From Hyaloperonospora brassicae (taxonomy: Eukaryota; Oomycota; Peronosporomycetes; Peronosporales; Peronosporaceae): a stretch of 64,000 nucleotides of DNA. Below the pieces are notes generated by a model. The model saw only the letters and a list, made by a program, of their open reading frames with translations, was not told the DNA's origin and searched no databases. The DNA lies in NCBI GenBank assembly GCA_947650285.1, contig CANTFL010001442.1:1-64000 (forward strand), written 5' to 3'. Made by a program: the position numbers and the translations under genes. Below, piece by piece: positions 56,901 through 64,000 of this stretch (within the stretch, counting starts at the first letter, position 1; the number at the start of each line of letters is the position of its first letter).

Positions 56901-58506
56901 CAGATGAAAAAACAGCGTTAGAGCGAAGGGCTTTATCAAACCAGTAGGTCCAACCATCTTTTTCGTACAATAACTCTGGCAGATTCGCAAATTATACTAC
57001 TACAATCAGCAATCTCTAATGTCCGAAAGTAAGCCACCGAATTCCGTAAGTTGCACGGAAGAGGACCGTGATCAAGATTGCACTCGACTCTGCCATCCCA
57101 GGCGCAATGGAGGTATTTGTGCAGCCGATATGCGTATGACCGAAGCTCGTAACATGGGTGTAGAGCGGTAGATTCTTGGATAGGCTGAATCAATCTTTTG
57201 TGATGGGGTCGCCACAACTGCTGAGCGCCCGCAAAACTTATCATTGTAGCTTCGCAATTAAATTGTCAATGCTTTTCCAACCGCTTTTTGCAACAAGTCG
57301 TACGGATACAATGTTTACACGCGATGTGGTGCAGCGGCGTTCAAATTTGCTAATGCAACGCAATTTGAGACGTATGAAAGTGCCTGAGAACGTGCAAATG
57401 ACCTGAACAGAGGGTCCTTTCGCTGCATCGGTTTTCCGTCGTAGCTCATCAATCTATCTGTGTTTCGTGCTTTCCAGCGTCCATGTGTCTCAATTCTAGC
57501 TGGATAAAAATAATAATCGTTTCGATCGTACGGACATGCAGCCATCATTGTGCTGATCTACCAGACTGGCGGATATTATTCCGTATGCCTGAAATTTGAT
57601 CTTGCACGCGCTGCCGCACAGCCAAAATTGTTTTACATGATCGTACCGAATTGCCCAGCTCATGTGCATCTCGTTCTTCGAGCGTGTATCACTAGTTTGT
57701 CAGCACATGGGCCTAATGATATAGAAACGAAGTCTGTACGTAGTGCGCAGATGCATGCTTGGTCGAATAGCGTTTGGCGCTACCAATATACAACCATGTT
57801 GTAGCACAAAAGTTGCGACGATCCTTACCACGCTGAATTGTCATCAGCGTCCTTGAGGACTACATACATCGAGGAGTACACTCTGTCTTTGTTATGTCGC
57901 TAATGATTATTATCTCTTTCGTACACTGTATGAAAGGCAGCCGTCTAGAGTGTCGTTCTAACCTTCCATTCGTTAATTGTGTCTTCTCAGTTGGATAACG
58001 AAGCATGGTGCATTAGGCTTGCCAGGATTCAATTACCTTAGCTGCACTTCTGCGCATGAAAATCATTTCACCTTGTAAAAATGAGAGCAAAATGCCCTAA
58101 GCATGCATGAGTAGAAGATAACTAAGGCTAATTGGCACCATGCTATGCTATAAGGGGCGTGATGTGGCACAATAGTCATAAATTCGATATCAGGTGCGAG
58201 AATCCAACCATGATGAGGGAAAACGTAATTTACCACGTTGCAAGTCTAGTGGTAGATGCTTAGACTAGTTGTAGACCTATACAGAATTTATCGGCTACTC
58301 ATCACAATCAGATTCGAAAAGTCTTCTCTGGTTTGCGCAAATGGTTATGTATTAAAGCTTTGGGATGCGAAAAATGTCAAGGTCTGCAGGCGTCGTGATG
58401 GTTGTTTAGAAAATGTCAGTGGTCTAATTCTATTAGCGAATTGTGAATGAGAGGGTTCCACACCAAAGTTTAGCGTACAAATTTTATTCTAATGGTGAAG
58501 GAGCCG
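53990..58506. other. Gene-poor stretch, no supported gene
   Basis: The longest frame is 54374-54895 on the minus strand (173 codons), without a recognisable domain or signal peptide; it overlaps another unremarkable frame at 54241-54474. Nothing else is supported. Confidence 0.45.
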
Positions 58507-58558
58507 TCGCTTTGCAAGCATTGGCCATCATGTCGCTTTGCAAGCATTAGCCATCATG
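58507..58558 (+). repeat. 26-bp tandem duplication
   Basis: Two adjacent copies of a unit starting TCGCTTTGCAAGCATT, differing at one base (TTGGCC versus TTAGCC). Confidence 0.9.
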
Positions 58559-59889
58559 TCGCTCGTTTGAAGACCGATCACGTCTTTAATATTCGAATCA
58601 TGTTCTATTTCTCGAATGAGTCCCATTGGTCAATCCCTTTCTCCGCTTGTATGTATACCTCTACGTGTGTCCTTCGTTTTCTTAATGGTTTCTGTACACA
58701 CGCCAATTATCGTCCTATTTGTTTGAAGGGGTAAATTTTCTAAGCATTGATAGCTGTGCGCGGAATTATCATCTTGTAACCTTCACTTCAGCTCAAAAGA
58801 GAGACGGTTGCGAGAAACGAAACTGCAAAATCTACTGTAGGGTCGCTCGAAAAGGCATTGCTAGCACGTAATAGCACCATATTGCAAGAGCCTGACCGGC
58901 ACATTTCGACGCCCTCATTAAGCAGCATCAAGATTTTTGTATAATACGTTCCCTCGATCAGATTCCTATGCATTCGGGCACATTTTTGTCCCTCTTTCTT
59001 TATAAGATCAAAACGTTTTCGTCTTTCACGGTCGACAGTCGCTGTGCGATTTTAATAAATATTGGTTGACTCTGCAAGCGTAGCTTTGCATCTCTTCAAT
59101 CATCCGATGATAAGAAACGCTGTTTACTTACTTTTATCCGGCTTATTTGGCTCAATACTATATAAATGCATAGCTGTCAACTTGGTAGTACCATAAAGTG
59201 CATGTGATTCGCGGCATATTACCACAACGTGTGATGGAAATTTGATTGTCGTGAATGGGCTGATGCAGCATATTCGGACAAATTGAAAATGCATACATGT
59301 GCGGGAAAGCTGACAATCCCATAATGTGCAAATGTTATATTGTGCGATTGCATGCAAATGCTGGCGAAAACGCAGAGTTAAAGGTGCGTTAGTAAAGCGC
59401 ACACGTTGCTGAAGTATTAAAGTCATCCAATGGAATATGACAACAGTAGTTGTGATGTTGCTATGGATATATAAATGTCAGAAAGTTGCGAAGACAGATC
59501 CTGTATTGCAATATGAAGTGGCGAAAAGTGGGCATTCAGGCGAAGGTAATTCGGTCATATCGGTCCAAAATTAAGCCTTCGGCGCAACATTATCGCATAT
59601 TGTCGTTCTTTTATCTTAGCATGAATAGTTTATTTTCAGATACAAAAAAGTAATGATAACGCGGTCATATTTACGTATTATGTGGCAAGCGTACGTGCTT
59701 GCCCGTAACTCTTTTGATGTAGCTGATGAAATATGATCGATACCGATATTGATCCAACAACACCATTCCACCTAGAACTCTTATTTTGTATACATAATTT
59801 TAAGGATTTCAGATGCAATTTTATAACATTTCATCTATATTCATGTGGTGGAATAGAATAGACCAATTTCTGATCGATTTTCAACTCTA
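58559..59889. other. Intergenic, no recognisable gene
   Basis: AT-rich, with short frames only. Confidence 0.5.
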
Positions 59890-60122
59890 CAATGGTACCC
59901 GACCGACCCCAGTGGCCGAGTGGTTAAGCACTAAAACTGGGAACATGAGGTACCTAGAGCGATACCACTGGATGGGTTTGATCAATGGGGCCGAAGATAG
60001 GCCAATATGTCGACGAGCAACTATCCAATGAGATGGCCGCCCAGCCAACCCACACCCCCGAGTGAGAATAGTTGGGTGGGCTGAAAGCCCAATAGGCCGA
60101 AAAGCTTATATTGTAATAAAGG
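59890..60122 (+). repeat. tRNA-related (SINE-like) sequence
   Basis: TGGCCGAGTGG at 59913-59923 is a perfect A-box of the Ser/Leu tRNA type, followed by TTAAGCAC. About 50 nt on, GGTTTGATCAA (59975-59985) resembles a decayed B-box. GACCCCA before and TGGGGCC after can almost pair as an acceptor stem. The T arm does not fold properly and the sequence continues into a non-tRNA body, so this is better read as a tRNA-derived SINE, or a tRNA-derived part of an LTR, than as a functional tRNA. Confidence 0.4.
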
Positions 60123-60208
60123 GGATGTGATTATTTTAAGGCGTACGAGCCCTGCGTACTCGCGGAAAACCCCGGTTACTCTAACGTTCCGCGGACTAAA
60201 TCTCTACA

Positions 60209-60222
60209 TTGGTGCCCGGAAG
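60209..60222 (+). other. Primer-binding-site-like sequence of a decayed LTR element
   Basis: TTGGTGCCCGGAAG directly follows CTCTACA, a usual LTR end. It suggests a 5' LTR ending at 60208, but the LTR start is not identified. Confidence 0.35.
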
Positions 60223-62559
60223 ACCGACAACCGGATGGGATTTCCCTTTCTGTACAACAAGCCTCCATCACCTTATGTCCCTGTTGGTAAACGAACCGCA
60301 CTCTCCCATGTGAACTCGAACTATTAATGACATTACGCAGTCTTTGGATACATAGGGGTACATCGCAATTACATATTCATCGAAAGCTTCAACTCTTAGG
60401 TGATAATATATGTGAGACACCCTGATCTAATTAAGACAGTGGTGCGGCAACACAAAATAAATCAAGTAGATATAAGATTTTATTAGATAATTACACAAAT
60501 TAGGTACAGTGAGTATACGTATACCGGATACTGCGAGTCGATTTAATATTAGTGTATTATTGCGGTGCCAGACCAAATAATTAGTCAATAATGAAGAGTT
60601 CTATATTTGAGTGTTTTCCATGAACTAGGGAACATATTCGCGCTTATTGCGAATCATAACGATAGAGAATAAACAGAGTTAAATTTACCTTGTTGATACG
60701 AGCGCTTCCTCAAAGCTTTTACAGTGTACGACGGTTACGGGGCTCTCACCCCACGACACCTAGGTACAATTATTAGTCCTTCCCACGACCAAGTATTAGA
60801 TCAACATGAACTAATCCTTGATGGCTTCATCGACCTCGCTGAAGCATGCAGACTTTCCTCATCGTACAACTGTGAATTGGCAGGTATTACACCGTATTAC
60901 GGTGTATTGTAATATCTTCGTATCTTCGCTGCTGGGCGCGGCTACGCCCAAGCAACATTTTTCACCATACATACAACATGGTGTGTGATTTCGCCGATAC
61001 GAATCGGCTAGCCTAGACTTCCTCGCGCACATCCCATTTCAATGCAATAGCAATGGAGACATCAACTTATCTAGTGATGGTCCGCATCGTCTTCTCATTA
61101 ACATATATTTTATGGACAAAGGTATTGCGATAGTGTCAAGACTAATGGACGCTTCAACGGCCAAGGTCAATTTCCTGCTGTCTTGTCTAGTTAATATAAT
61201 ATAAAAATGAACCGTGGGAAGCTTGTCGCTATTGAGTTGGCGCTCCTCACACTCGAAAATATCCAGCGCGAATTGCTACTGGCTTTCGAGCCTCCCCAAG
61301 ATGGGTCACTACTGCGTGCAGACTTCTTTTAACTTCGACAGGGAGAGTTATCGATGCGTTACTACGTGCAGACAACACTACACCCAGCTTTGTGTATCAT
61401 CGCGCAGCCGATCGACATGGCTTCACAGTTCCACCTCTTCGTCTTCGGTATGGTATCGGAATGAGATCATGACGCGTTATTGTCTTACACGTGCTGAATC
61501 GAATTCTCTTTAGGGGCATTTGCCCTCTCGCTTCATTACGATTACACGTTCGCACCATCGTACTTGCAGGTTGCGTCGAAACTTCCGCGTATTTTTGGCC
61601 CAGACCCTATGGAAATTGACGCAATCGCTACATCACGAGGTCGCGGCAAGCCGTAGCCGCGACGTTTGAAGTCATAACACGGTGAATTAATCTCGGTTCT
61701 ACAAGACAGCCTCACAACGACATGTCTGCTGTATCACGTGCAGATGCTGTTTTGTCGGTGCTAACACCAAAAACGAGCGGTTTCAGTAGAATCAGGCGCC
61801 CTACTAGCAGCAGTTGAGCCCCGAGTACTCAGGCAGAAGCTCGGTCTCTAAGATACAAAGTGATACAATCTAACTTCAATGAAACTACCATGCGAAACAG
61901 TTCGAGGGTATTTATTACAAGCCTTATCATTATTGGAGTAAATTAACGACTTCAAGCAATTTTGGATCGAATGCGTCCAGCCGATTCTTTCTAGCATCAT
62001 GTTTTCCCTTCTCTAGCCTACTATTACGGTTCGAGATGGTCCAGGTATCGTCATTTTCAAGCTTGCTGATAAATAACCACATCGTATCTTGCGTAAAGTA
62101 GTAATTTTGCCGTACACTTTCGAAGGTCTCAAAGCAATGATGGATTTCTGGTATACAAGACGAACAATGCGTCTGATTGTATCTTGGCGAACCAAGGTTG
62201 TCACGGTATCAGTCGACGATAAATTGGCTATCTCCGGCCTTTAAAGGGAGAAGCGAGTATGACTTGATTGCAGTGTTCACTTATTGGTTATAAGCGTCAT
62301 CTATGTTGGCCTCACGCAGGGTAGTGAGCAAACTCGCCACGACTACGAGTCAGCTCATAAAATACATTGGACCTCTGTGCTTAATATGCCCACTCACATT
62401 AATAAATCCACACGATGAGGCGGTCGAACGGAATTGCCTGTAAACTAAGACATCGGTCGAGTAGGGGATCCCGATCTTTGACGAGACGGTCGAGAACGAG
62501 CTCCTGCATATGTCTGAGGCGGTCGACGACGAGCCTTCGCTTCAAATCGACAAGAATGC
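60223..62559 (+). other. Eroded transposon-like stretch
   Basis: No intact gene. Several perfect hairpins occur: TACACCG with CGGTGTA near 60889, GCCGAT with ATCGGC near 60993, and GTCGCGGC with GCCGCGAC near 61642. This resembles the intact Gypsy copies, so much of the stretch may be the gutted interior of the element whose pol remnant lies at 63.1 kb. Confidence 0.4.
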
Positions 62560-62566
62560 GTGAACT

Positions 62567-62803
62567 TTGGACCGGATTGTGACCGACGAGTCAAAACAAA
62601 ATTCACGGATAGAGAAGGGTATTTCGTCTTCTAGCGACAGCGACAGCGACGTGCCAGTCTCGAGCAGTGACTCGAGACGTGAGAAAAAGCGTAAACGCAT
62701 AAAAAGAGCACGCCGGTTGCCGAGACGACAAAGTTCTCGTCAAAGTGCTGACGAAGATGATTCCGTGGTGATGAAATACGTATGCGCGCTTCAATATGCG
62801 TAA
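62567..62803 (+). pseudogene. Ser/Asp then Arg/Lys-rich ORF, probable retroelement remnant
   Basis: 78 codons: a SSSSDSDSDVPVSSSDS block followed by REKKRKRIKRARRLPRR. It lies upstream of the pol remnant in the same orientation, where protease-linker sequence would be expected. No domain is recognised. Confidence 0.3.
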
Positions 62804-63059
62804 GGTTCAGCATATTGCTGTCGCTACTGGTTTTATCGAGCCTTGCGTTCTTTCGTGCAGAGATCACATCTTTATCAGCTCTACCATGTAAATATTTCCA
62901 TCACGATCTGAAGGCCGGCAACATTTAGCACATGTGCATCGTTTCAGCCGCCGAATTCGCTATCGAAGTACTTTTAAAGACCACATAACGTGCGCTGAGA
63001 CTATTTTAGCGCGCGAAGAACGTTTCGTGACATAGTTCTAGGAATTCCTTCGTGCTTTG

Positions 63060-63712
63060 GGCAGCCTTGAATATAATTTCGCCAGCGATTTTGCTGATAT
63101 CGTTCCGGAGAAAATCTCCGTTGAACTTCCAGCTAATCGTAGAGTGTGGATTATAATTTCGTGCAAGGATCAAGCCATTGCGTGACGAAGCTGTAGCCGT
63201 TACCGCGTGATCAAGTTATCGCAATTAATAAAGTATTTAAAGTCGCCATTAGGATGGCCATTTTTGCGCAAGTATCTTGCCGCATTCGTGTACAATTTTT
63301 GTGTCAAGAAGTACACTAGAGTGTTGGCGCATTATTCATGATTATAAAAGTTTAGTACCGTCACGATCCTGGACCACACGCCGATTGCACGCAACGACTT
63401 ATTAAATGGATAACATGTCCGGCAGTGAGATTTCTAGTGCCATCAATCTGACACACGGTTTATATCAGATTATAATGAGGTACTGTCATAATCCATTCAC
63501 TGCGGTCATCGCCCCAAGCGGAATGCATTGGGAGTGGCTAGTCGTTCCACACGGTTTTTAAGGACACTTCAGCTGCTTTATAACAGATTGTGACACAATC
63601 ACTTCTCCCGCTACGCGAATTCCCACCAAGTTACTTCGTCAACATTTTCACTCACAGCCGCGCAGAGCAACACGTTAGCGCCACGGAGTCTCAACTTCGG
63701 CACTTATAATAG
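63060..63712 (+). pseudogene. Eroded Gypsy reverse transcriptase
   Basis: In changing frames it follows the pol of copy A: DFADIVPEKISVELP (pre-RT linker), then HGLYQIIMR, FTAVIAPSGMHWEWLVVPHG, a stop, and PPSYFVNIFTHSRAEQ. The catalytic FDD of RT has become FVN, so the enzyme was dead even apart from the stops. Similarity to copy A is clear but distant, so this is an older insertion or a different Gypsy lineage. Confidence 0.75.
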
Positions 63713-64000
63713 TTGCTGTGATTTATATGCGAGGAACAAATTATGCGCGAGATTTTAGGAAGTGTGTCTCCAGTGCTCCCATGATCACAGTACTCGGTTT
63801 CTATTTGATCAAGGTATGTGTCCGTACTGATATAGCAAAAATTTACTCGATTCGTTCCTGGCCTACGCCCAAAAAATAGACTGAAATACGTCAATGGGTC
63901 GGCCTGTTTTATTACTTACACATGTATTTAAAAAATATACGCAAAGTCAATTTAGTTATTATCAACAATGCTGAAGAAAGATGCAGCTTGGTCATCAAAG
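63713..64000. other. Window end, no recognisable gene
   Basis: The pol similarity fades here; no further domain is seen before the window ends. Confidence 0.5.

Noticed and set aside
59905..59995. Functional tRNA-Ser or tRNA-Leu gene
   Set aside because: The A-box is perfect, but the B-box is degraded, the T arm does not pair and no convincing anticodon arm forms.

Overview
The window looks like oomycete (Peronosporales: Phytophthora or downy mildew) nuclear DNA. The evidence is short GT-AG introns (66-132 bp), three START-fold proteins of the oomycete-specific 'M96' type, an RXLR-like secreted effector, an oomycete-type initiator element, and two full-length Ty3/Gypsy chromoviruses in gene-poor, partly AT-rich surroundings. 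The species cannot be fixed from the sequence alone.

Layout. 1-597: 5' end (LTR plus start of gag) of a minus-strand Gypsy element cut by the window edge. 2.3-17.9 kb: the gene-bearing part, with three diverged M96/START paralogues (2370-4449 +, four exons; 10453-11535 +, one exon; 16640-17829 -, two exons), a decayed copy of the first (about 5330-6265 +), and the housekeeping gene for eIF4A-III (13217-14671 +, three exons). 18-36 kb: AT-rich and gene-poor. It holds a decayed RXLR effector (21653-22081 -), traces of an old retroelement (27.8-28.6 kb) and a related LTR-like block (34.9-35.5 kb). 36485-44469 (+) and 44862-52848 (-): two nearly identical 8-kb Gypsy elements, tail to tail, each with its own 5-bp target duplication (TCGAC, TTAAT). 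53273-53908 (-): an intact candidate effector with signal peptide and an RFLK...EDD motif, just outside the second element. 54-64 kb: decayed DNA with a tRNA-related SINE-like sequence near 59.9 kb, a primer-binding-site-like sequence at 60.2 kb and a badly eroded Gypsy pol near 63.1-63.7 kb.

Most unusual observations. (1) The Gypsy elements, LTRs and coding sequence alike, are packed with perfect short inverted repeats: stems of 7-11 bp with loops of about 2-13 nt, every few tens of bases. This is far above chance and is not seen in the host genes of the window. (2) Both elements carry a long antisense ORF (535 aa in the second copy) that starts next to the 3' LTR and overlaps the pol chromodomain on the opposite strand. 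(3) Both copies share the same stop codons in pol, two of them TGA where the family normally has Trp, yet the second copy has almost identical LTRs. A defective lineage must therefore be mobilised in trans, or the stops are recoded.

All similarity statements come from reading the sequence and recalling families; no searches were run.
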